Part shown: in pieces, positions 57,771-64,000 of the stretch | Numbering within the stretch: the stretch's first letter is position 1 | Layout: each line of letters starts with the position of its first letter | Assembly (NCBI RefSeq): GCF_017876295.1 | Contig: NZ_JAGINT010000001.1 | Span: forward strand, 3,906,001-3,970,000 | Length of the DNA: 64,000 nucleotides | Reading direction: 5' to 3' | From: Kribbella aluminosa | GTDB lineage: Bacteria; Actinomycetota; Actinomycetes; Propionibacteriales; Kribbellaceae | The notes under the pieces: model-generated | The model's database searches: none | The model's input: only the letters and a program-made list of their open reading frames with translations | What the model was told of the DNA's origin: nothing | Made by a program: the position numbers and the translations under genes

Positions 57771-59180
57771 ATGGATCGTCGTACCTTTTTGATCAGTAGT
57801 GGGGCCGTTGCGCTCGCGGTCGGGAGCGCAACGCCTGCCTTTGCAGCTCCTGTGACTTCGCTGGCGCAGTTGCAGCAGGCAATCGACAGTGCGACGGCCA
57901 GGACCACGATCACGGTCGCCAACGGTACGTACGCCGTACCGTCGGGGTCGCCGATCACGGTCAGCGGCCGGCACGGCAGTAGTGCCGCGCCGATCACGAT
58001 CGTGGCGCAGAGCCGGGGCGGCGTCGTGCTGACCGGCGAGCAGAGCTTCGTGTTCAGCGGGTCGTCGGACGTGACGATCAGCGGTTTCGCTTTCCGGCAG
58101 AGTACGACGCTGGAGATCCCGGTGGACTGCGCGCGGATCCGGCTGACCCGCAACGACTTCCAGCTCGCGGCCGCGGCCGGGCACTGGGTCGTGGTGCGCG
58201 GCGACGACGCGAAGATCGACCGGAACACCTTCCACGACAAGTCCACGGCCGGCGTCTACCTGGTGATCGACGGCCCGGGATCCGAGGCGATGGCGCAGCG
58301 GACGTACATCCTGCGCAACTACTTCCGCGACCACACGTACGGCGGTGCGAACGGCGGCGAGCCGATCCGGTTGGGGGTGAGCAGCCGGGCGCTCAGTACG
58401 GCCGACGCGATCGTGGAGTACAACCTGTTCGAGCGCTGCAACGGGGATCCCGAGGCGATCTCGGTCAAGTCGTCGGGGAACACGATCCGGTACAACACGG
58501 TCCGGTCGTCGGTGGGCGGGATCGTATTGCGGCACGGGAACAACAACCGGGTCGAAAGCAACTATCTGGTGGCCGGGAGCAACGGGATCCGGATCTACGG
58601 GAACGATCATCTGATTGTCAACAACTATGTGGACGGGGTCGGTAGTGCGGGGGTGGTGCTCGGGAGCGGGACGGAACGGGACCACTACGAGGGGGAGCCG
58701 CCGAGTTCCCGGACCGGGAACGACGCGCCGGACCGGGTGACGATCGTGCTGAACACGCTGCGGAACAACGGTCAGGCGGTCGCGGGGGAGAGTCAGCGGA
58801 CGGTGCCGCCGTTGGGTTGTGTGATTGCCGACAATCTGATGGTCGGCAACAGCGGTCAGCTGGTGTCGATGCCGTACCTCGACGGGATCACGTGGTCGGG
58901 CAACATCACGTGGGGCGCGGCGACGGACGGGAACCTGCCGGCGGCCGGTTTCACCCGCGCCGATCCGAAGCTGGCGGCGGGGACCGACGGTGTGTACCGG
59001 CTCGGCGCAGGCAGCGCGGCCGCGAACGCGGCGAGCCTGAACCATTCGGGCCAGGTCGCCGATGACCTCGATGGGGAGGTGCGGACGGCGCCGTACGACG
59101 TGGGAGCGGATGAGTACTCGACGGCGCAGCCGGTCCGACGACCTCTGACGACTACAGACGTAGGCCCGAACGCGGCGTAG
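57771..59180 (+). CDS. PL6-type polysaccharide lyase, second copy
   Basis: 469 residues. Tat-like start MDRRTFLISSG and signal ending near AFA. The same beta-helix landmarks as the first copy: GGVVLTGEQSFVFSGSSDVT, SVKSSGNTIRYN (Lys), GGIVLRHGNN (Arg), NGIRIYGNDHLIVNNY. It is a clear duplicate of 55444-56925, differing mainly at the ends and in side loops, so the two may cleave different linkages. CGCGGC-GTA-GCCGCG at 59171-59185 spans its stop codon and may end the transcript. Confidence 0.85.
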   Translation: MDRRTFLISSGAVALAVGSATPAFAAPVTSLAQLQQAIDSATARTTITVANGTYAVPSGSPITVSGRHGSSAAPITIVAQSRGGVVLTGEQSFVFSGSSDVTISGFAFRQSTTLEIPVDCARIRLTRNDFQLAAAAGHWVVVRGDDAKIDRNTFHDKSTAGVYLVIDGPGSEAMAQRTYILRNYFRDHTYGGANGGEPIRLGVSSRALSTADAIVEYNLFERCNGDPEAISVKSSGNTIRYNTVRSSVGGIVLRHGNNNRVESNYLVAGSNGIRIYGNDHLIVNNYVDGVGSAGVVLGSGTERDHYEGEPPSSRTGNDAPDRVTIVLNTLRNNGQAVAGESQRTVPPLGCVIADNLMVGNSGQLVSMPYLDGITWSGNITWGAATDGNLPAAGFTRADPKLAAGTDGVYRLGAGSAAANAASLNHSGQVADDLDGEVRTAPYDVGADEYSTAQPVRRPLTTTDVGPNAA

Positions 59181-59183
59181 CCG

Positions 59184-59278
59184 CGACGCCTGGCTGGGCG
59201 CCGGTCGACGCCTGGCCGGGTGTCGAGGACCGGGCGTCGAGGGCCGGGTGCCTAGACGACGCTTGGCTGGGTGTTGCC
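59184..59278. repeat. Diverged 22-base repeats around the UMF1 gene end
   Basis: Copies beginning CGACGCCTGGCTGGG (59184-59205), CGACGCCTGGCCGGG (59206-59227) and CGACGCTTGGCTGGG (59257-59278). The last one overlaps the final codons of the UMF1 transporter gene on the other strand. Confidence 0.55.
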
Positions 59279-60625
59279 GGCTTCGCGGATGCCGCGGCGC
59301 ATGTCGACGCGGGTGAGCAGGGCGAGGCCGATCACGAAGAAGATGCCGAGGGCGACGATCGCGGGGCGGTACGAGCCGGTGAGCTGGTGGACGAGACCGA
59401 ACACCAGCGTGCCGAGCCACGACGTTCCGCGTTCGCCGGCCTGGTACAGCGCGAAGTACTCCGCCTCGCGGCCCTTCGGGATCAGCTGGCTGAAGGCGGA
59501 CCGGGACAGCGCCTGGGTCCCGCCCAGCACGATCCCGATCGCGGCCCCCATCGCCAGGAACGGCACGATCCGGTGCGCCGGAAGCAGGAACCCGGCGATC
59601 ACGATCAGCATCCAGATCACCAGCCCGCCGGTGATCGTCCGGTGCGCGCCGTACCGCGCCGCCACCCGCCCGAACACGATCGCCCCGAAGAACGCGACGA
59701 ACTGGACCATCAGGATGGTCGCGATCAGCACCTGCGTCTGGAACCCGAGCTGCTTCTCGCCGTACGTCGACGACACCGAGATCACCGTCTGGATCCCGTC
59801 GTTGAAGAACAGGTAGGCGACCAGGAACAGCAACGTCATCGGGTAGGTCCGGATGTGCCGCAGGGTCGCCGCGAGCTGCCCGAAGCTCTGCCGCACCAGC
59901 CCGCGGCTGCCGACCGGCTCGACGCTCACCGGCGGCCGGTTCCGCAGCCGGACGAACGGGATGATCGTGAACAGTCCCCACCACACGCCGGCGCTGAGCA
60001 GGCTGAGCCGGACCGCGGCGCCCTGGCTCATCCCGAGCGCGTCGTGCGCGGTGACCACGGCCAGGTTGATCGCGAGCAGGAGGAAGCCACCGGCGTACCC
60101 GAACGCCCAGGCCCGCGACGAGACCGCGTCGCGCTGGTCCGGGGGAGAGATGTCGATCAGGATCGAGTCGTAGACGACCAGTGCGGAGCCCAGACACACG
60201 TTGCCGATGAAGAGCAGTAGCGCGCCGAGCCCCCAGCGCCCGCCGCCGACGAACACCATGCAGCAGGCGGACACCGACCCGACCCAGGCGAACCCGCACA
60301 TCAGCAGCTTCTTGCGGGCCATCCGGTCCGCGATCGCCCCGACCACGGGCAGGAACAGCGCCGACGCCAGTGTCGCGACCGTGACCACGTAGAACGCCAG
60401 CGAGCCGGGGGAGATCGCGAGCCCGAGAACGTGCAGGTCGGTGGTGCACGGCCGCTCGGTGGTACCGACGTACCCGCAGGCGTCGGTCTCGGCGACCGAG
60501 GTCAGGTACGGCGCGAACAGCACCGTCGCGACCGTGGTGACATAACCGGAGTTCGCCCAGTCGAACAGGCTGAATCCCCAGTACTCACGCTTGTCCACAC
60601 CGTCCGGGGCGGAAAGAAGTCCCAT
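59252..60625 (-). CDS. UMF1-family MFS transporter
   Basis: 457 residues, 12 hydrophobic segments. The opening WGFSLFDWANSGYVT and GAIADRMARKKLLM, and the later LFFNDGIQTVISVSSTYG, are hallmarks of the UMF1/Atg22-like group. Substrate unknown, possibly amino acids or vitamins. It lies convergent to the PL6 operon and diverges from nothing close; the GDPD gene is 65 bases upstream on the same strand. Confidence 0.9.
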   Translation of the reverse strand: MGLLSAPDGVDKREYWGFSLFDWANSGYVTTVATVLFAPYLTSVAETDACGYVGTTERPCTTDLHVLGLAISPGSLAFYVVTVATLASALFLPVVGAIADRMARKKLLMCGFAWVGSVSACCMVFVGGGRWGLGALLLFIGNVCLGSALVVYDSILIDISPPDQRDAVSSRAWAFGYAGGFLLLAINLAVVTAHDALGMSQGAAVRLSLLSAGVWWGLFTIIPFVRLRNRPPVSVEPVGSRGLVRQSFGQLAATLRHIRTYPMTLLFLVAYLFFNDGIQTVISVSSTYGEKQLGFQTQVLIATILMVQFVAFFGAIVFGRVAARYGAHRTITGGLVIWMLIVIAGFLLPAHRIVPFLAMGAAIGIVLGGTQALSRSAFSQLIPKGREAEYFALYQAGERGTSWLGTLVFGLVHQLTGSYRPAIVALGIFFVIGLALLTRVDMRRGIREAGNTQPSVV

Positions 60626-60690
60626 GCGCGGAAGTGTGTCATCACCTGGGTACGTCGCGGCGTACCGACGGATAACACTTCAGTGCCCGA

Positions 60691-61443
60691 TTAACGCCAC
60701 TGATCCCGTTCGATCAGTACGTCGCGGAGGATGTCCGTTCGGTCGGTGATGATCCCGTCCACCCCGGCGTCGAGCAGCCGGCGGATGTCGTCCGCGTCGT
60801 CGACGGTCCACACGTGCACCTGCTTGCCGCGCGCGTGCGCCCGCTCGATCAGCCCCGGCGTGAGCAGGTGCAGGGCGCCGTACCGCTCCGGGATCTGCAG
60901 GCAGGCGCCCCGCGACGGGAGCGCGATCGGCAGGAACCGGATCAGCGCGATCTCCCACTGCCCGTACCCCGTGCAGAGCCGCGGCCCGAGCAGCTTGCGC
61001 ATCCGGTTGACGCGGGACTGCGAGAACGACGAGACGCAGACCCGGTCGATCGCGTTCGCGGCCCGCAGTACGGCGGCCGACGGCTCCAGGCCGCCCTCCG
61101 CCTTGACGTCGAGGTTGAACCGGACGTCCGGGAAGTGCTCGAGCAGCTCGTCCAGGCGGGGGATCGGCTCGTGGCCGTTGATCCGCGCCTTGCTGACCTC
61201 GGACCAGGGCAGCTCGGCGATCGGGCCGGTCCGGTCGGTGACCCGGTCCAGCTTGTGGTCGTGGAACGCGATCACCACCCCGTCGCTGGTGGCGTGCAGG
61301 TCGGTCTCGACGTACCGATATCCGAGGTCCACGGCGTGCTGGAAGGCGCGGAGCGAGTTCTCGTAGCCGACCAGGTCCGGGTGGTCGGCGCCGCCGCGGT
61401 GCGCCATCGCGATCGGGCCGTCGTGGACGAGGTACGGATACAC
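60691..61443 (-). CDS. Glycerophosphodiester phosphodiesterase
   Basis: 250 residues, TIM barrel. Catalytic residues in AHRGG, YRYVETDLHATSDGVVIAFHD (E-x-D and His), and LDRVTDRTG. It cleaves glycerophosphodiesters to glycerol-3-phosphate and an alcohol. GTG 61443 is used; no signal peptide, so probably cytosolic. It diverges from the class V aminotransferase gene across 26 bases. Confidence 0.92.
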   Translation of the reverse strand: MYPYLVHDGPIAMAHRGGADHPDLVGYENSLRAFQHAVDLGYRYVETDLHATSDGVVIAFHDHKLDRVTDRTGPIAELPWSEVSKARINGHEPIPRLDELLEHFPDVRFNLDVKAEGGLEPSAAVLRAANAIDRVCVSSFSQSRVNRMRKLLGPRLCTGYGQWEIALIRFLPIALPSRGACLQIPERYGALHLLTPGLIERAHARGKQVHVWTVDDADDIRRLLDAGVDGIITDRTDILRDVLIERDQWR

Positions 61444-61469
61444 ATCCTGAAGTATGTACCGTTGGGTCG

Positions 61470-62603
61470 GTGACGGTACTCAGCCCCCGCCCCGATCTGT
61501 GGACCCTCGATCCGGACGTCCTGCACCTCAACCATGGTTCGTACGGCGCCGTGCCGCGCCGCACCCAGGAGGTGATGGCCGGCCTGCGGACCGAGATGGA
61601 CGCCAACCCGATGGTCTGGTTCCGGACTGTCGCCGACCGCCTGACCGCGAGCCGGCTGGCGCTCGCCGCGTTCCTGGAGACCGACCCGGCCGGGTTCGCC
61701 CTGGTCCCGAACGCCAGCGCCGGAGTGACGGTCGCGCTCCAGACCCTGCCGATTGCGGCGGGCAGCCGGATCGTGCTGACCGACCACGCGTACGGCGCGG
61801 TCCGGTACGCCGCCGAGCGGTTCGCGGAGCGGTACGGCGCCGAGGTCGTGAACGTGGGGATCCCGCTGGAGGCCGACGACCGGACCGTGGTCGCGCTGAT
61901 CGCCGACCAGCTGGACAACGCCGCGGTGCTGATCGTGGACCAGATCACCTCCGGTACGGCGAAGGTGTTCCCGGTCGAGGCGCTGGTGGCCGCCGCCCAC
62001 GACCGCGGCGTACCGGTCGTGGTCGACGGCGCGCACGCTCCGGCCCTGATCGACGCGCCGGCCGCCGCGGGAGCCGACTTCTGGACCGGGAACTTCCACA
62101 AGTGGCCGGCCGCGCCGCGGGCGACCGCCGGGCTGGTCGTCGCGGAGCGCTGGCGGTCGGCGTCGATGCCGCTGATCGTGTCGTGGTCGGAGTACGACGA
62201 GCGGATGCCGGAGCGGTTCGACATGCAGGGTACGTACGACTACGCGCCGTGGATCGCCGCACCGGAGTCGCTGCGGGTGCTGGCCGAGCTGGACTGGCCG
62301 GCCCGTCGCCCGCAGCTGACCGCGCTGGTCGAGGAGGGCGCGCGGGTCCTCGCGAAGGCGCTCGGGACCGGTGTCGCGGACGTCGCGCACCCGCCGGCGA
62401 CGATGCGGCTGGTCGAGCTGCCGTCGTCGGTCGACCTGTCCGGCGGTGACGCGCTGAAGATCCGGGTGTCGCGGGAGCTGAAGGCGGAGATCACGTTCAC
62501 TGGATTCGAGGACCGGAAGTTCATCCGATTGTCCGCGCACGCCTACAACTCACTGGCCGACTACGAGAAACTGTCGGAGGGCCTGCCTAGGCTCCTCGCG
62601 TGA
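61470..62603 (+). CDS. Class V aminotransferase (isopenicillin N epimerase-like)
   Basis: 377 residues, PLP fold type I. PLP-binding lysine in WTGNFHKWPAAPR near 208, Asp in VVVDGAHAP near 190, LNHGSYGAVPR near 21. The group includes isopenicillin N epimerase, ergothioneine-type and cysteine desulfurase-like enzymes; the actual substrate is not resolved. GTG 61470 is close to a TATGTA -10-like hexamer, so the message may have almost no leader. The stop overlaps the methyltransferase start. Confidence 0.88.
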   Translation: MTVLSPRPDLWTLDPDVLHLNHGSYGAVPRRTQEVMAGLRTEMDANPMVWFRTVADRLTASRLALAAFLETDPAGFALVPNASAGVTVALQTLPIAAGSRIVLTDHAYGAVRYAAERFAERYGAEVVNVGIPLEADDRTVVALIADQLDNAAVLIVDQITSGTAKVFPVEALVAAAHDRGVPVVVDGAHAPALIDAPAAAGADFWTGNFHKWPAAPRATAGLVVAERWRSASMPLIVSWSEYDERMPERFDMQGTYDYAPWIAAPESLRVLAELDWPARRPQLTALVEEGARVLAKALGTGVADVAHPPATMRLVELPSSVDLSGGDALKIRVSRELKAEITFTGFEDRKFIRLSAHAYNSLADYEKLSEGLPRLLA

Positions 62604-63229
62604 ACGACATCCAAGGGTCTTACAACACCGCTGCCGCCGACTATCACGCGATTCTGAAGGACTACCACCGGGCGGATCCGTTCGAGACGGGAGCGCTCGA
62701 CTACTTCGCCGCGCTCGTCCAGGACGGGCCTGTGGGGGATCTCGGGTGCGGGACTGGGCGGATCACGTCGTACCTGGACGGTCTGGGGCTCGATGTGTTC
62801 GGGATGGATCTGACCCCGGGGATGATCGAGGTGGCGCGGCGGGAGTACCCGGAGCTCCGCTTCGAGGTCGGGTCGTTGTTCGACCTGGACCTGAAGGACG
62901 GCGAGCTGGCGGCGGCGCTCGCGTGGTACTCACTGGTCCACACCCCGCGCGAGGACCTGCCGAAGGCCCTCGCCGAGCTGTTCCGGGTGCTGCGGCCGGG
63001 CGGTGTGCTGGTGCACGGGTTCAAGGTCGGCGACGGCAGCCGGCCGCTGACGCAGGCGTACGGTCACGACGTCGACCTGCAGGTCTACATGTACGCCGTA
63101 CCGGAGGTCGTAGGCCTGCTCGCGGACGCCGGGTTCGTGGAGGTGGCGACACTGACGCGCGCGGCCCTGCCCGCCGAGAAGGACGCCGGGCAGGCCGCGC
63201 TCATCGTGCGCAAACCTGCTACCCCTTGA
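62600..63229 (+). CDS. SAM-dependent methyltransferase
   Basis: 209 residues, class I fold: motif I VGDLGCGTGRITSYL near 47-61, DLTPGMIEVAR, and AALAWYSLVHTP near 105 with LFRVLRPGGVLVHGF. Substrate unknown; its coupling to the class V aminotransferase (GTGA overlap) suggests a common small-molecule pathway. The last 11 bases overlap the convergent ABC permease gene. Confidence 0.9.
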   Translation: MNDIQGSYNTAAADYHAILKDYHRADPFETGALDYFAALVQDGPVGDLGCGTGRITSYLDGLGLDVFGMDLTPGMIEVARREYPELRFEVGSLFDLDLKDGELAAALAWYSLVHTPREDLPKALAELFRVLRPGGVLVHGFKVGDGSRPLTQAYGHDVDLQVYMYAVPEVVGLLADAGFVEVATLTRAALPAEKDAGQAALIVRKPATP

Positions 63230-64000
63230 TCGCTCCGGAGGTCATGCCGGCGACGATCTGGCGGTTGAAGAACAGGAACATGATCAACGGCGGGATCGTG
63301 ATCAGCAGGATGTTCATGAACAGCAGGTTGTACTGCGTCGAGAACTGGCTGTTGAAGTTGTAGAGGGTCAGCTGGACGGTCGCGTTCTGGTCGCCGGGGA
63401 GGAAGTACAGCGGGTTGGTGAAGTCGTTGAAGACCGCGACGGACTGCACCACGACGACCGTGACGATCACCGATCTGAGCAGCGGGAAGATGACCCGGAA
63501 GAACAGCCCGAGCGGGCCGGCGCCGTCGATGACGGCGGCTTCGTCGAGTTCGCGGGGAATGGTGGACACGAAGGCCCGGAACAGCAGGATGCAGAACGAC
63601 AGACCGAAGGCGATCTCGATCAGGATCAGGCCTGGCATCGTCTTGAACAGGCCCAGCTTCTGCAGCACCCAGATGGTCGGCACGACGGCCGGTGGAATGA
63701 TCAGCCCGGCCAGGACGAGGAAGTTGATGTACCCGTTCCAGCGGCTCTTCCGGCGTTGCAGGACGAACCCTGCCATCGCGGACAGCACCACCATGCCGGT
63801 GACGCTGGCCACGGTGAGGATCGTGCTGTTGATGAAGGCGATGACCAGCATGTAGTCGCGGGCCTGGACGACCTCGATGAAGTTCTGCACGAAGCGGAAC
63901 TGCTGCGGCCAGGCGAAGTTCAGGTCCGCGGACTGCGTGCGGTCCTTCACCGCGGTCAGCACGATGAACGCGAACGGGACGATGAACACCACGATCGAGA
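63219..64000 (-). CDS. Carbohydrate ABC permease, MalG type (partial)
   Basis: At least 260 residues; the 5' end lies beyond the window, and the frame stays open through base 64000. Membrane helices, EAA loop (DEAAVIDGAGPLGLFFRVIF) and the C-terminus RQIVAGMTSGAIKG identify a MalG-type subunit. Its partner permease and binding protein should lie to the right. Confidence 0.9.
   Translation of the reverse strand, partial: SIVVFIVPFAFIVLTAVKDRTQSADLNFAWPQQFRFVQNFIEVVQARDYMLVIAFINSTILTVASVTGMVVLSAMAGFVLQRRKSRWNGYINFLVLAGLIIPPAVVPTIWVLQKLGLFKTMPGLILIEIAFGLSFCILLFRAFVSTIPRELDEAAVIDGAGPLGLFFRVIFPLLRSVIVTVVVVQSVAVFNDFTNPLYFLPGDQNATVQLTLYNFNSQFSTQYNLLFMNILLITIPPLIMFLFFNRQIVAGMTSGAIKG

Noticed and set aside
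57054..60449. An open frame of over 1100 codons on the minus strand across the AraC, PL6 and UMF1 genes
   Set aside because: It is antisense or out of frame to four well-recognised genes, Arg/Pro/His-rich and without domains: a usual by-product of high GC.
1..64000. tRNA or rRNA genes
   Set aside because: No T-loop GGTTCGANTC context with matching acceptor stem and no rRNA-like conserved stretch was noticed on either strand; a covariance scan was not possible here.

Overview
The window is high-GC actinobacterial DNA. The evidence is a strong G/C bias at third codon positions, an RbpA gene under a SigR-type promoter, a SoxR gene, many GTG/TTG and leaderless starts, ATGA/GTGA-coupled operons, and sugar ABC operons that lack their own ATPase. 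The gene mix fits a soil member of the Propionibacteriales such as Kribbella. That assignment is inference from gene content, because there is no rRNA in the window.

Layout. 0-7.2 kb: an MFS exporter, soxR with a SoxR box, a RecQ-like helicase, an ArsR-SRPBCC fusion protein with two operator copies, a GNAT, an SDR and a tandem MerR protein. 7.2-14.4 kb: a membrane class III cyclase, an M1 aminopeptidase, a double GNAT, gamma-glutamyltransferase, the eroded 3' end of a peptide-transporter ATPase gene, and another GNAT. 14.5-19 kb: a SWIM-finger/SNF2 helicase pair and a tiny zinc protein. 19-25.6 kb: a fused ABC exporter with a predicted SoxR-dependent promoter, diverging from a TetR gene and a heterodimeric ABC exporter. 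26-31.2 kb: CGNR/MFS divergent pair, M20 amidohydrolase, 5'-3' exonuclease, Lrp and HAD hydrolase.

31.2-38.2 kb is a lysine-fermentation-type locus: kamA diverges from kdd, an amidohydrolase, kamD, kamE and kal. Together they cover L-lysine to beta-lysine, 3,5-diaminohexanoate, 3-keto-5-aminohexanoate and, at the end, the ammonia-lyase step. The cleavage enzyme gene kce is not in the window. A 565-base gene-free stretch with several strong hairpins follows, then lnt, an FxsA-type gene and an FUSC exporter.

43.3-47.4 kb: a deletion scar joins the 5' end of an MFS gene to a beheaded peptidase E gene. Then come a second ArsR/SRPBCC pair (this time two genes), an SGNH hydrolase with its TetR, and rbpA. 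47.5-51.4 kb is a MacAB-like exporter operon plus a DUF5666-like protein. 51.4-52.2 kb holds a long palindrome, a frameshifted methyltransferase and a TetR tail. 52.3-59.2 kb is a polysaccharide-use operon: sugar-binding lipoprotein, two permeases, two PL6-type lyases and an AraC regulator between them. The end carries a UMF1 MFS, a GDPD phosphodiesterase, a class V aminotransferase, a methyltransferase and a sugar ABC permease cut by the window edge.

Most genes are ordinary chromosomal ones. The points of interest are the regulatory sites (two SoxR boxes, a SigR promoter, twin ArsR operators and several TetR operators), the gene-decay scars, the tandem MerR protein, the structured gap at 38.2-38.8 kb, and the lysine and PL6 loci.
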